Source: Mycogone perniciosa (Eukaryota; Ascomycota; Sordariomycetes; Hypocreales; Hypocreaceae). Taken from it: a stretch of DNA of 64,000 nucleotides. Location of the stretch: contig JAOALB010000022.1 in the NCBI GenBank assembly GCA_025331125.1, positions 181,247 through 245,246 of the forward strand, given 5' to 3'. The position numbers and the translations under genes are program-made. Positions within the stretch are counted from its first letter, which is position 1, and each line of letters begins with the position of its first letter. The notes below the pieces were generated by a model that saw only the letters and a program-made list of their open reading frames with translations, did no database searches and was not told the DNA's origin. Shown piece after piece: positions 22,518 to 34,700 of this stretch.

Positions 22518-24451
22518 TTATAGCTCGTGCGTTTGGCTAGTCGCATCTGGTTTGGTCACCTGCGTCTGTACTGTCCTCAATCCAATCTCGTCCAGGAACA
22601 ACGCTTGTCGCTGCTTGTCTAGGTCCATTCGGCCATGTCTGAATCCGCCAAGTGTTAATAGAACCGTTACACCAGCAACAGCCGCGGCTACCACCATGCC
22701 CTTCTGGAATGCTTTTGAATACGCCAGCTGCACGGCCTCCAGCTGCACGGGAGATAGATGTCTCATGCCACCACCAAGAGATGCCAGCTCCTGTGGAGTG
22801 AGGAGTCCAGTGAGACGCTTGGAAATTTCGGTTCGCAAGAACACGGTTGACGTCGATATGCCTAAACTTCCTCCCAATATTCTCATCTGTGCCAAAATGC
22901 CATGGGCAGGTGCTATAAAATGGTTAGAGAGGTTCAGAAGTGATGATATCAACGACCCTTACCATACTCTCGAATGGGTGCCTCGACACCTGCTAGAATT
23001 GTCGCCGCAGCTGTAGAAAGCCCAAAGCCGAGACCCGCAAAAGTGAGGAACCCAAGAGCCTTGGCGTCGTCCCCAAATCCCGAGGTGGTTGTGAGAAGTG
23101 CACATCCAATGACCATCAAGCACGCGCCGCATAACATGGTTTCGAAGATATAGTTCTTCGAGGTGTTGAGCTTGCCGCTTATCATGCTCCCTATGGCTGT
23201 ACTCCCGAGCATTGGGAGAAGCATAATACCAGCAACGAGTGCGCTTTTGCCGCCCACCACTTGGGCCCTGGTAGGAAAAGAAAATACAAGAAGGAGGTAG
23301 GGGTAGCCTATAAACAAGGTAGATGCGGCACCGGCTGTATAGAATCTATTGCGAAGAAGACTGACTGGAAACGCCAGGGCTAGGCGATCTCTGAACCATC
23401 GGTCCACAGCATACTCCCAGGCAAAGAGAGTTACCCAACATATTATGCCCACGATCAGAGGTGAGACGAATATGGCACTGCTCCATAGACTTCCTGGAGA
23501 GTTACCTGCGTTCTGAAATGCAAAAACGACGAGAACTGCAGCAGCAACGACCAGAATCATGCCGAGGAAGTCTAATTCCCTCCAGGATCGTCGCTTGGTA
23601 TCTGGAAGATATTCCGCCTTTGGCCAGCTAAGGAAGAAGATGGCCATGGATACGAAACCGATGGGGCCACTGTACCTGTTAGCGGGTTCAATGTATTGAC
23701 CGTGTCGGATGGAATTACACACTTGATCCAAAAGGCCCACCTCCAACTCGCATATTGAGTCAGGATGCCGCCCAACACAGGACCCAAGACCCCAGCCCCG
23801 GCAATCACCATGCCGATAATGCTGCCTATATATTGCAGGAGCTCTGGGGGACATATTTCAGGAAGAATGATCATCGTCATGGAATAAAGACCTATGCGAC
23901 GGCATCAGTCTCCCTTACTGGTTATGAAAACAGTACCTCCACTCACCGGAACCGCCAATTCCCTGAAAAGCTCGAAATATTATCAGTTGGCTAATATTCC
24001 GAGCAAATCCACATGCGAGGGAAAATGTGAAGAAAAGCAAATAAGATGCTACGAAAGCATTATGCCTCCCAACAACATCTGAGAGACGAGCAAAGGAGAC
24101 GGCACAGCCGAGATAGCCAAGGGTGTATGCAAGCGCGACCCAGTTGATCGAGTGGGTAGACTTGAGGTCGGCCCCAATAGTGTATAAGCTTGTCGCCACT
24201 ATTGAAGAGTCAAGCATGGAGAGAAACAAGCCGAGACAGATTCTAGGTACACAGGTTAGTCAGACATGGACAGGCATGTTCCACAATCAAGCAAATGCCT
24301 ACCCAACACACAGCAGCCAGAACCGCCATGGCGGAATGGCGGTCGTTTTAATCCCAGAACTTGAGCCGTCCTCTGAAGGTTCCTTTCCTGAGACTTCATC
24401 GGATCGTGTGTTCGTGCGAGTTATATCGGCTGAGAGCGGAGGGGACGGCAT
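22518..24451 (-). CDS. MFS transporter, drug:H+ antiporter type
   Basis: Five exons: 24451-24303, 24242-23947, 23891-23723, 23669-22963 and 22912-22518; 571 aa; introns 60, 55, 53 and 50 nt. Membrane helices begin after a polar 40-residue N-terminus. Motif D1-like LDSSIVATSLYTIG is in helix 1, motif A LSDVVGRHN joins helices 2 and 3, motif B FRAFQGIGGSG is in helix 4, and motif C GAGVLGPVLGG is in helix 5. For intron 3 an acceptor at 23670 is chosen because it yields WRWAFWINGPIGF, the family consensus; an alternative AG six bases earlier gives a poorer match. About 14 helices can be counted, as in the DHA2 group. The substrate is unknown. The open frame extends upstream to an ATG at 24700, but 24451 gives the usual short cytosolic tail. 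No biosynthetic genes are adjacent. Confidence 0.86.
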
Positions 24452-25959
24452 GGTTGAGAGAAGTGAGAGCATAAGTAACCGCAGAATGATGTGATAGGAG
24501 ACGCTGGGCGCCTTCAACATATCCTGGAAAACCTCGGTCGAATGGATGATGTTTCCCGCGGGACGGGACCGCATGTAGCGGAGATGTTGGTGGTCAAAAG
24601 TTTTTTCTCTGCAAAGAAAGGCAGATTTCCGAGCGAGGAGAAGAGTAAGATGGTAGAGGGAAGAGCGTAATATGTCGCCTCTGTGGCATTTGGGGAGCAT
24701 CAGGTGAGCGGCAGAGGCAAGAACTAGCCAGTACCTCCCTGGAGTTCTGCTTATCAGGTGCGATGCACAGTATTACCCCCGTCTATTATGAACCATGCCA
24801 GATGATAAATACTAAAATCCGTAGTGCATTGTATTATGTTTTCTCCGTTTGTCCCTGCTATCCAGGAAAGGAACCTTGACGTGTGGAGCAGCCTCACCCG
24901 CGGAGTCGAACGAGAAGGAAACAAGGAGTGGGACGTGCATTGAGGTGCTTACCATGCTCTCTATGTAAGAGGATCTAGAGCCAGGGAGCTCTCAAGTTGG
25001 TTGAGATATGGGAATCGTAAAGTCGATTCCAGAGTTGTGACACACTCGAGGTCAACATGGACATGATAGCACGTGTCGTAGCCACATTCGGCATTCGCCT
25101 AATGGGTAGAAAATGATATCGTACAAATTACAGTTGTCATTTTTTGTTTGCTTGAGAGAAGCAAGATGTTGTTACACGCTGCGTTGAGCATACGGATGCC
25201 GAAGACGTTGGCCTATCAAGACGCAAACAAGCTGAGCAAACAAGCTGACACTCGCGAGCCTCTAGCTCTCACAAAACTGGCCTTATCGGCCTCGGTATAA
25301 CAAAAAGGAGAGACTTTATTCGAGAGGGCCAGAAGAGAAAGCACAAATCAAGCGGCTATTGGTGCCAACTACTACCTAGCTGAATATTAGTTGGTACTGT
25401 CGTGTTGTCAACCTGTGTAACATCTATCTATCTACTAAGTGGACTTGGGAGAAAATCGAGACCATCAAGGCCCTGTAATCAGGTTAGTAAGCACAATAAC
25501 CTAGGCTGGGACAAGCGTTTGCATTTTTGAATGAAGCGTTTGTAAATGTAAAGAAAAAAGTGGTTTCAACTTCTAGCTACTGAATAGTAGACCCACCGAC
25601 TCGCAATTCTTTGTCCAAGGCTCTATCCCAAGTGTTGTTCTTCCATGTTCGTTCCTCTACATGTGTGGTTGCCCCTCTATTGACTGGGTGGTTCATTCAT
25701 GGTGGGGTGAAGACATATTTACATAGCAAGCTGTACTCCACAACTACGGAGTAGTAGTTGTCCATGAATCTCCACACCCAACTTGCCCAAGCTCATACAT
25801 CATCCATTGTGGTGCCGCTTCACTCGCCAATCTGCATCTGGATGCAGCTTCATCACAATTCCCCAGACAACCAAATACGCGCACACATCATCTATTACCA
25901 CCGGCTCCTGTTTCATACTTTTTAGAACAACGGTGAAGCAGCCCCTGCTTGTCGAGATC
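24452..25959. other. 1.5 kb divergent intergenic region, no gene seen
   Basis: Lies between the transporter and ULA1 starts. No recognisable coding exons on either strand. A TACGGAGTAG word is at 25745-25754. It is long for this window, so a non-coding transcript or extended regulatory region is possible but unsupported. Confidence 0.4.
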
Positions 25960-27742
25960 ATGGAGGCCATGATCCAAACGCCACCCGCGCTGCACGCCCC
26001 GACAGATAAAGAGAGGAAGTATGATCGTCAGCTCAGGCTGTGGGCCGCCTCTGGCCAAGCTGCTCTGGAGTCGGCAAACATCCTCCTAATAAACTCGGGT
26101 CCTGGCACTGTTGGCATTGAGACACTCAAGAATCTTGTCCTCCCTGGTTCGTTGGCCAGCATGTGACCATTCAGATGTTTCAACACTCACTCACTATCCA
26201 CTGCTCCAGGAATTGGCAAGTTCACCATTGCCGACGAGGCCGTTGTGAGCGATGTGGACTTAGGCGTCAACTTCTTCCTTGACCAGTCGTGTCTTGGAAA
26301 ACCAAGGGCCGAGTGTTGTGCTGAGCTTCTTGTCGAGCTCAACCCTGAGGTAGCTGGGGAGTGGTTTCCCAAATCCACGGTTTGTACCATTGACTGCCAC
26401 CTCTTCCGTGATAAGATTTCCTTGAAAATTCTAATCAGACTTGCTATAGGGCCTAGGTCTCCAAGAACTACTTGGGACATCGAGCATCTTCACTATGATC
26501 ATTTACACCCTGCCCCTGCACCCCGAAAAGCTTCACCTGGTTCAAGAATATGGGCGTCAGCATGGAATACCACTTTTAGCCGTTCACTCCATTGGCTTTT
26601 ACTCCTACTTCTCCATCTCACTACCGGGCACATTCCCCGTCGTTGACACCCACCCGGACGAGACTGCAACGACTGATCTGAGACTGCTTACTCCTTGGCC
26701 CGAGTTGTCCCAATTTGCAAGTGACATGACAAAGAACATTGATAACCTCGATAACCACGAGCATGGCCACCTTCCGATGGTGGTCATCCTACTCCACTAT
26801 CTCAATGTGTGGAAACAGGAACACGGGGGCTCCCCTCCCACAACTTATGGCGAGAAAACCGCATTTCGCACCATAGTCTCTAATGCGATGAGACGAGACA
26901 ACCCGGAAGGTGGCGAGGAAAACTTTGAAGAAGCCGTCGCTGCTGTTATGAAACACGTCACTCTCCCATCTATTCCTAGTTCATTGAAGCAGGTATTCGA
27001 CTATCAGCATGGAGATGAAGAAAAGCCCAAGTCTAGCTTCTGGGTCATCGCGGAAGCTGTCAAACGATTTTTTCTCGAACATCAGCGCCTACCTGTGGCC
27101 GGTGGGTTGCCAGATATGAAGGCACAGTCGAATGTGTATATCAAACTTCAGAACATCTACAAGGACAAGGCGAGACAGGACGCCAATGAAATTTTAGACA
27201 AAACCCACCATACAGCTGGCCGAGACAGGATTGAACTTGCTGATGTCGAGCTTTTTTGTAAAAACGCACGGTTTCTCAAACTCATCAATACAACGCAAGA
27301 CGGTCAATCAAGTATCGAACAGGTTGTGGGTAAGTTTTGTTGGAAGCGCTCATGGGTTTCCAATTGCTGATGACAAATGGTCACAGACAGAGAGCTCAGC
27401 AACGATGAAGTGGCGGCCATCGCTGGACCAGAAATGCCAATGTCATTAATCCCCATCTACCTTGGGCTGACTGCAACGTCGCATTCTTCGACTATGTCTG
27501 CCGACGAGATTATTGCCGCCATTTCCCAGAAAGTCCCTGCTCTCGCCGGTAATGAACGAGTGTCCCAAGTAGCTCAAGAGATATCTAGGGCCGCTGGCGG
27601 GGAGCTACATAACATTTCTGCCGTCACTGGGGGTATGGTTGCGCAGGAAGTGATCAAGATAATTACACAGCAATACATCCCCATCGATAACACATGCATA
27701 TTTGACGGCATTGAGAGTCGATGTCAAGTTCTAAGGCTATAG
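25960..27742 (+). CDS. ula1: NEDD8-activating enzyme E1 regulatory subunit (ULA1/APP-BP1)
   Basis: Four exons: 25960-26146, 26210-26379, 26450-27329 and 27387-27742; 530 aa, the normal family length. The N-terminus DKERKYDRQLRLWAASGQAALE is the E1 signature, followed by the ThiF-type fold (LLINSGPGTVGIETLKNLVLPG) that the first splice continues as IGKFTIAD. The second splice rebuilds GLGLQELLGTSSIFTMIIYT before LPLHPEKL. The C-terminus (SAVTGGMVAQEVIKIITQQ) is the adenylation-fold end. This subunit lacks the catalytic cysteine by nature. With Uba3 it activates NEDD8/Rub1 for transfer through Ubc12 to cullins. The start could also be Met4 (25969). Confidence 0.93.
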
Positions 27743-28769
27743 AACTGGGATCTGAACGCTCTCTTGCAACAATTGCTGTTGTCACGGTGTTGTGTGTTGC
27801 TGTGCTTGTTAGCATCATCACGACGCCGCTGTGAGTCTGATGCAATGAATATGGGAGATTTGGCTGGCTGCAAAGGAGCTGACTCAGATATATATACGAC
27901 AGGTAGTTCTACCATATCAGACTGAGTCCGTCTAGACACAGGCCAAAGGGGTGGAGGACAAACCAAGAAATTGAAGGTTGCATATGAGACACCGATCAAA
28001 AGGCCTAGCGACAATCTGAAGCCAAGTCCACGAAAGATATGACGAGATGTACCAAGTCATTATGAGCAGCACTCCTCCGAAAACACAAATATAGGAAAGG
28101 TGGCGAATGAATGGGGGCTACTAATGCGTCATTATTGTAAGGCTCTTCATCCGTACGGCAAACTAGATTACATCGTCTTAAAACGCTAGCGCTCTAACGC
28201 AATGAACTTCGGGATGATAGAGGCCTCAAGGTTGTAACACAACGCTGATATCCTTCAGCCGCGCTCATCATGATAACTTTTATCAGTATTTGCCATATAA
28301 TACCACATTCCTTTGGTTCAGGGCGTCCTTTATCACGAGGTCAAATATTAGCCATAGATCTTCATGCATGTGCATACCAAGATGAGACTCTTTGCTCATC
28401 GAGGTTTCCGAGTGTCCTCCTCCAACTGAAAAGTTATTTCAGGCTGTTTCTCTAGGACTTGAGCTTTGTCTTTTAGTTGCTTCTGAGGCACAAAGGCATC
28501 CATCCTCGGGGTCTGAACACCCCAGGTAGGTGCCCAAGGGTCGCACCTGAACATAGGTAGGCTCCAAGGAGGAAATCACGACTAAGGAATCCACTGATGT
28601 TTTTACACACAAAAACTTCATCGGGTGTTCAATGCTTGAGCAAGAACATCCCGAATATTTCATGCATGATCTGCGTCAGTGCGCTCTGTATTAAAATGTT
28701 CACGTCGCCAGGAACCGCATACTTATGAATTCACCAAAAACTGACTGAGTTATGGGCTCAATCGTCGCC
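27743..28769. other. intergenic, no gene seen
   Basis: About 1 kb between ULA1 and the HEI10-like gene. A minus-strand frame at 27724-28014 opens with TTG and overlaps the ULA1 end; another at 28439-28663 is a 74-residue Cys/Ser-rich frame without family resemblance. Neither is called. Confidence 0.45.
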
Positions 28770-30029
28770 ATGGAGAATCCACTAACCTGCAACAACCTCA
28801 AATGCAGAAAAGAGCTCGCTGACCGAGCCCTGGTCACAACCTGCAGGTACGTCATCTAACCACGCTCTAGGATGATGATTTGTATCATCATTTGTCGCTG
28901 ACATTGAGATCCTCTTCCAGTCATGTCTTCTGTCTTGATTGTGCTCATCGCCTTGGCCTGGCTGGTCATGAAACACCGAGACGTACGACTTGTCCAGCAT
29001 GCAATTCTCAACTGGCAAACCTTGATGACGCCGTTATTTCCAACCTAAACCCCACAGAGGAGCACAAGACTAGTGTCCTCAGTGGCCTCAGTCCCAACGT
29101 TATCATGGAATGTGCTGGACGAGCTCTCAGCTTCTGGGCTTATCAAACTACCCAGGACATTTACTACCAGCAACACCTGTACAAGACCTTAACGGAAAGA
29201 TATTCAAATTTGAGTCTTCGACTAGACCAGACCGTTAATGATGCCAACTCGGGGATTGAAGGTCTACATCAAAAGCTTAGGAGTTAGTATAGACAAGCCC
29301 CCCTCCTCTCCCTCCAAAGCTCACTATTATGAGTAGGCTTGGCGGCTGCCCATGACACTTTACGACGCAAGAACAAGGAGCTCGCTCAAGCTTACAGGGA
29401 TAAGAGCCGCAAACTTCTCCAAACCCAGGAACTTTACGACAAAGTGAAGAGAAAGGCTGAGATGGGCCAGATCGAGCGTGCAGCATCCGACGCCGTTGTT
29501 TCTACCATCCAGGCCGCGCCTCACTCCTCCATGGCCACCCAAGGATTTGACAGATATCTCCCCAGCCAAACTCATGACCGAAATGACTTCATGCCCTCAT
29601 TCGGCCGGGGCCTCGGATTGGATACTCCGGGAATGAATACCAGTATGCCTCGGTCACACATCACTCAGTTCGGTGATGACGGTCGGTGGCCGAGGAGAGG
29701 AAACCAACACCATGGTAGGATGGATCCCCTGGTGTTCACTTAGTAGCCTCCCATTGACATAAGAATTCGCAGCTACCATCTCGACCGCGCCAGTTGAAGC
29801 ATTCCGTCATAGAGTGGACAACCAATCGCAGCTGGATGCTTCTATTCTTCCAGACTTTGCAGGCGCGCCAGCGATACTTGCCGGAGGAAGTAGGAGACAG
29901 GATGGAACTAATACCCCGAGCTTCGCTCAGCATCGAGGCGGCTTGACTGGTATTTGCCTAACTTCGGGACTCAAAGTTAGCCAGCCAACAAATCTTGCCG
30001 GTATAGATGCGTCGGTGCGGAGCCTCTGA
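28770..30029 (+). CDS. hei10: HEI10/CCNB1IP1-like RING finger protein (meiotic crossover factor type)
   Basis: Four exons: 28770-28846, 28921-29282, 29337-29714 and 29773-30029; about 357 aa; introns 74, 54 and 58 nt. The first splice completes a RING: C7, C12 (TCNNLKC), C25-S-H27, C30, C33, then C50-P-A-C53. The finger is followed by a coiled coil (about 115-185, rich in L, K, R and Q), as in the HEI10/CCNB1IP1 and Zip3 group. The C-terminal third is Ser/Gly/Pro-rich. Family role: a SUMO/ubiquitin E3 on synaptonemal complexes that selects crossover sites, known in Sordaria, plants and mammals. An in-frame ATG at 28752 would add six residues. The assignment rests on RING spacing and domain order. 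Confidence 0.75.
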
Positions 30030-31389
30030 TACCTATGTGTGTAATATGCACAGAAGGTCACCAAACCAACCCTTGAACCACAGCCAAATTTCTAAGGCCT
30101 TGTTCTTAACCACTAGCTATCGTTGTGACATCGGGGGAACACGTCCTATTTGGCTGACAAAAAAGTGTATATATACAGTTGGCATTCATTCTAGTGTTAA
30201 CATTGGCATGTGAGATTAGATATGTACCAAATGGAAGAGAGATACTTGGCCAAAAAGGAGGTGTGTCATATATGTGTATTTTCATGACACCCTTGATTTC
30301 TGCACCAGACAATAAAATGAACCCAAGTCAGAATCCTTCCTTTCTCAGTGATTCCGTGGATTCCGTGGGGATGTATGTCTAAGGGAGCTGAGTAGGATAG
30401 GTCAGCGAGAAATTCGGTTTGAGAGTCCTCCTACAAAAGACTTGCAAATTGCTGTGAGAGATAACAGAGGTTGGCAAGGTAGTAATGGTTTCTTCCTTTC
30501 TCTGAGCACCTAACAAATAGCGGAAGAAGTTATTATGAGCGGGCTGGATATCGGATGGGAATGGCCCAGGGGATTGCGAAGTGCTTATACTACTACGAAG
30601 TACTCCGTACTTCGTACTTATCTTTCGAATATTCTATTTATAGACAGGAAGAGGACCATCTAAAAATGACATGTGAAATTGCGAATGAGATGAACTACTT
30701 GATTCCTGGGTCCTATTGTCATCTGGGTAAAAAGCGCTCTGATATCCTTTTCCTAATGCGGCGCTAGGGGGAAATCGCATATCGTACCGATACCAGTACG
30801 GAGTACTTCGTATTCCAATGACGTTACGCGATGTGAATGATGCAGAGGTACGAAGTACTAAGGTATATACAATTACTACCTGTAAGGTAGTAGTATGTAC
30901 AAAGTACGTACATGTACCCAGACATAACATCATTTATTTATAACTTGACACCCACCAGACTAGCATCATCCTGTCCACGTATGCTTGCTTGCTGCAACCA
31001 TTCCTTTCAAGTTTTTGTTCCGTGCGGCCATCGCACCACAATCGCTTTCTACATCCCCTGCAACTCCCAAGCGCGCCCTACCGACCATTGCCTTCTCATT
31101 CAATCGCTCCGCCGCCATCTTGGGACATTCTTCGTCCTCTATTCTCGAGTCGCTCGCTGCCCTCTCGTAACGCTCTGCGCCGTTATCTACCATCTACCTA
31201 ATTCACCTAGTCATCGACAACTACCAATCAGCCCCGAAACCTCGAAAACACACCATCAACTTTGCTAGCAACTGTAGAGGCATAGTACAACTGGCTCGTA
31301 CTGTTCTGACATTACACATGCCCTCCTAATGGGTAAGCATTGTACGTCCATACTCGAGAAGGAATACATGACCAGGTTTGGGGTAACAA
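30030..31389. other. 1.4 kb intergenic region rich in GTAC words, no gene seen
   Basis: Upstream of YND1. Around 30595-30920 it is crowded with words such as TACTCCGTACTTCGTACTT, GTACGGAGTACTTCGTA and CGAAGTACTAAGGTA. The segment 31000-31280 is pyrimidine-rich and probably the promoter and leader of YND1. No coding exon recognised. Confidence 0.5.
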
Positions 31390-33450
31390 ATGCCTTCACT
31401 AACGAGAGGCGGCGATGCAGCTCAATACGGTGTCATCCTCGATGCTGGCTCATCGGGGACTCGTCTCTATGTCTATAAATGGAAGGATCCTACCAATGCC
31501 ATCAAACATGCCTCCGCTTCCGACACGCACATTCTTCCGAAGCTGAAGCTTCATAAAAGCAAGAAGATTCACCCAGGTGTCTCTAGCTTTGCCAATAATG
31601 TCGCCTCTATCGGTCCTGATCATCTCCAGTCGCTCGTTGATATGGCCGTTGATGAGATTCCCTCGTCTAAAATCCCCGAGACACCAATTTTCCTCATGGC
31701 CACCGCTGGTGTTCGTTTCCTACCTAAGCATAAGCAGACTGCACTATTACAGGGCATATGCAACTATCTGCAGAAAAACACGCACTTCAGACTGCCGGAT
31801 TGCGCGGCGTATGTTCAAGTAATCTCGGGGGAGACGGAAGGTCTCTATGGCTGGATTGCTGCCAACTACCTCCTTGGTGGGTTCGATCGACCCCAAGACC
31901 ACGCCCACGGCAAGAGCCATCATACCTATGGTTTTTTGGACATGGGCGGCGCATCGGCGCAGATTGCCTTCGCTCCAAATGCGACCGAGGCCGAGAAACA
32001 CGCGAACGATCTCAAATTGGTTCGAATGCGACGACTTGATGGATCTCCTATAGAGTACAAAGTGTTCACGGCTACATGGCTTGGTTTTGGTGCCAACAAG
32101 GCGCGCCAACGATATGTTCAAGGCCTTCAAGAGCAATATGGCGATGCGGCCGGCGACATTCCTGACCCCTGCATGCCCAAGGGCCTTCGTACCACATTGG
32201 CGGGCGAGCCTATTGGCAGCAGGAATTCGCCTCATCAGGACCAGGTGCTGGTCGGAACTGGGATCTTCGACGAGTGCTTGCGCCAGACGCACCCTTTACT
32301 AGGCAAGGATGTCCCATGCGAGGACCAGCCGTGTCTGCTCAATGGTCAGCATGTACCCGCGATCGACTTTAATGTGAATCATTTTGTCGGGGTCTCTGAG
32401 TACTGGCATACAACACACGGAGTGTTTGGAAAGGAGAACAAGGCATACGACCTGGCTTCCTATCAACGAAAGGTCATGGAGTTCTGTGGCCGTGACTGGT
32501 CATCCATTGAAAATGACTTTGACAAAAGGAAGAAGACACCGGAACAAAGGGCCGAAAACGCCCGGGAAGCCTGCTTCAAAGCGTCCTGGCTCATTAACGT
32601 GTTATACGAAGGGATTGGCATCCCACGACTTGGGTTGGAGCACGTACCAACCCCGGGAATCAATGCCACGAAGGAAGCTATGGGGAGAGCCAAAGAAAAG
32701 GGATTCATAGACCCATTTCGGCCCGTAGATGCCATTGAGGGTGTCGAAGTTAGTTGGACTTTGGGCAAGATGGTTCTTTATGCTGCTGGGCAGGTTCCAC
32801 CTCAAGGCTCACCGCTTCCAGTTGGATTCGGAACCAATATCGAATCGGGAACACCAGGAGATTTCGAGTATGCGGGATCCACCCCACTATTACCAAGTAC
32901 GACTGCGGATGGTGGTGGCGATGACTATGTTCTCACCAAATCATCCAAGCTCACATCCGGTTTACTATTATTAGCCTTGATTCTACTATTTATCGGATAT
33001 TGGCTCCGGAAGCCGGAACGCAGGCGGCGGTTGTTGGGCATGATCCAGCGACATCGAAAACCGGGCAATGGCCGGAAACCAGCCAGGGGGTTCTCTTTGG
33101 CAAGCAAGCTCTTTGGCAGGAATCCGGTGACTTACGAACGGATCCTGGAGGAGGGAGAAGCTGCTGAATTCGAGCTAGGGGTAGAATCAGATGAGAACGA
33201 CAACTCAGACAGCACTGAGGGCTCAAGATCCGTTAGAGCTCTGCGCCTGGGAACACCAAAACTGAATGCTGAACGATTTGATGGCCTGCGGCCGCCATCA
33301 GCAATGGACAGGCATGGGCTCGTCGTGCGGACAGAAAGTTGTGAGCGACTTGCTCCAGCACTTCAAATGCTCAATGCCGGGCGACGCAGTAGAGCTGGGA
33401 GTCCAACTCGGTTAAAAAGCCCTCTTATGATGCCGTTGCAAGGTAGCTAG
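31390..33450 (+). CDS. ynd1: YND1-like Golgi apyrase (GDA1/CD39 nucleoside phosphatase family)
   Basis: Single exon, 686 aa. The apyrase conserved regions are in order: ACR1 DAGSSGTRLYVYKW from D18, ACR2 ATAGVRFLP near 105, ACR3 ISGETEGLYGWIAANYL near 148, and ACR4 FLDMGGASAQIAF near 182. There is no N-terminal anchor; instead one membrane helix lies near 523-541 (SGLLLLALILLFIGYWL), followed by a basic tail with RRRRLLGMIQRHRK. This arrangement matches yeast Ynd1 rather than Gda1. Family role: hydrolysis of nucleoside di- and triphosphates in the Golgi lumen, which clears GDP/UDP after glycosylation and supplies NMP for sugar-nucleotide exchange. The gene is intact. Confidence 0.91.
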   Translation: MPSLTRGGDAAQYGVILDAGSSGTRLYVYKWKDPTNAIKHASASDTHILPKLKLHKSKKIHPGVSSFANNVASIGPDHLQSLVDMAVDEIPSSKIPETPIFLMATAGVRFLPKHKQTALLQGICNYLQKNTHFRLPDCAAYVQVISGETEGLYGWIAANYLLGGFDRPQDHAHGKSHHTYGFLDMGGASAQIAFAPNATEAEKHANDLKLVRMRRLDGSPIEYKVFTATWLGFGANKARQRYVQGLQEQYGDAAGDIPDPCMPKGLRTTLAGEPIGSRNSPHQDQVLVGTGIFDECLRQTHPLLGKDVPCEDQPCLLNGQHVPAIDFNVNHFVGVSEYWHTTHGVFGKENKAYDLASYQRKVMEFCGRDWSSIENDFDKRKKTPEQRAENAREACFKASWLINVLYEGIGIPRLGLEHVPTPGINATKEAMGRAKEKGFIDPFRPVDAIEGVEVSWTLGKMVLYAAGQVPPQGSPLPVGFGTNIESGTPGDFEYAGSTPLLPSTTADGGGDDYVLTKSSKLTSGLLLLALILLFIGYWLRKPERRRRLLGMIQRHRKPGNGRKPARGFSLASKLFGRNPVTYERILEEGEAAEFELGVESDENDNSDSTEGSRSVRALRLGTPKLNAERFDGLRPPSAMDRHGLVVRTESCERLAPALQMLNAGRRSRAGSPTRLKSPLMMPLQGS

Positions 33451-34094
33451 TAACAGCAAATAAAACAGGCACGCAAACCTGGCCGAGTTTTTGGAATATT
33501 AACAGGGCTAACAAGACATGGTTGTGATGATAAGTAGGGCCTATTTAATCTTTATATCGAGTTATTTATCCTTGACTCCTTTTTTTCAGTTGGCGGGTAG
33601 AAAGGTGTTGGAAGGAGGCGCCGCGCAGAAACCCGAGCAGGGCTTGGGGGCTTGCCCACGCTGAGGCTTTAGGAGGTGTATGTATCATGTTGGTCAAAGG
33701 TGCAGAACAGGAGCTGATGGCGATGGTCAAATGAGATGAGATGAATCAACGACAAGGATGTTACACAATTGTGTTTTGCTTCGATAAATGTTGCAGGGCT
33801 TTTTTGGCATGGTCTAAGAGTTTCCCGTCCGATATCAACACCTATATGTTATTAGAAGCCAACTGGTAAAGGTGAAGTGATAATGAAAAATGCTGACTGG
33901 CTCAGGAAGTGAAGCCAGGCCGGAAATATTCCGGAATGAGGAAACAGAACATGCTAGACCTCCGTGATTCTGATAGGCACCGATGTATGATGTGACTTGC
34001 TGCTAGGCGCTAGCCAGTAGTATAGACAGACATGAAAGATGGTACGGTAGATCGATAAATGTAGGTATGTAGGTAGGGAGGTGTGGTATCCGAC
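33451..34094. other. convergent 3' flanks, no gene seen
   Basis: 644 bp between the YND1 and OPI10 stops. Only very short frames; nothing else recognised. Confidence 0.5.
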
Positions 34095-34700
34095 TCAATC
34101 GGTCTGCCTCTCCAGGAAGCTGGGATCGGATCGGACCCGGGACTCAAATTTGCGCCACCAGTCTTCAAAGGCCCGGAGGGGTACGACCTCAATGCCGCCA
34201 GGACCGGCGGTACCGCTGAAGCTAGCGAGGAAGTTGAAAGCGTTCTGAATGATGCGATGGGCGAGGACCGCGGCAGAAGGTTGCGACGAGCTGAGAGTCG
34301 ACGTCGATGCCCCGGACTTGCTGGAAGCGAGCCCCTGCAGGCGCTGTCCGACAGCATCAGCAGACTCGACGGAGATGCCGATCATGAGTCCGCCTTGAGC
34401 ATCACCAGAGCCAACTTTGAACATGGCGCTCTCCTTGCCAGGGCCGATGGCACCGAGGAATCTGAATTTGGGCGTGCTATTGGACTGTGCAGCGGCAGCG
34501 ACTTCTTGCGCGGTGGCGAGATAGATAGCGGCAGCTGTGCTTTCTGGGAGCGCGACATTCGGGAGAAGGAAGACGACGATGTGGGAAAAGGACTTCGTCA
34601 TGGGCAGCGCATAGAGCAACGAGGTGGGGGAGGGGTTCGAGGTCGGTTCGGTGATGAGGGGCTGGCCAGCCGGGACAATACCGAACAGCGGGCCAGACAT
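34095..34700 (-). CDS. opi10: OPI10/Hikeshi-like protein (DUF775)
   Basis: Single exon, 201 aa, the usual family length. The N-terminal domain begins MSGPLFGIVPAGQPL and continues with FSHIVVFLLPNVALPE, the Hikeshi hallmark. FRFLGAIGPGKESAMFKV and the C-terminal AFNFLASFSG..VPLRAFEDWWRKFESR are also typical. In animals Hikeshi imports Hsp70 into the nucleus on heat stress; yeast Opi10 is linked to inositol-dependent phospholipid regulation. Which role applies here is not shown by the sequence. A 257-residue frame on the opposite strand is its shadow. Confidence 0.88.
   Translation of the reverse strand: MSGPLFGIVPAGQPLITEPTSNPSPTSLLYALPMTKSFSHIVVFLLPNVALPESTAAAIYLATAQEVAAAAQSNSTPKFRFLGAIGPGKESAMFKVGSGDAQGGLMIGISVESADAVGQRLQGLASSKSGASTSTLSSSQPSAAVLAHRIIQNAFNFLASFSGTAGPGGIEVVPLRAFEDWWRKFESRVRSDPSFLERQTD

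Noticed and set aside
22518..24451. transporter as part of a secondary-metabolite cluster
   Set aside because: Neighbours are housekeeping genes; no synthase, tailoring enzyme or cluster regulator lies nearby.
27724..28014. minus-strand frame with a hydrophobic start
   Set aside because: No ATG, overlaps the end of ULA1, and upstream sequence gives no convincing exon.
28439..28663. 74-residue Cys/Ser-rich frame with ATG
   Set aside because: No signal peptide, no family match and no splice context; expected by chance.
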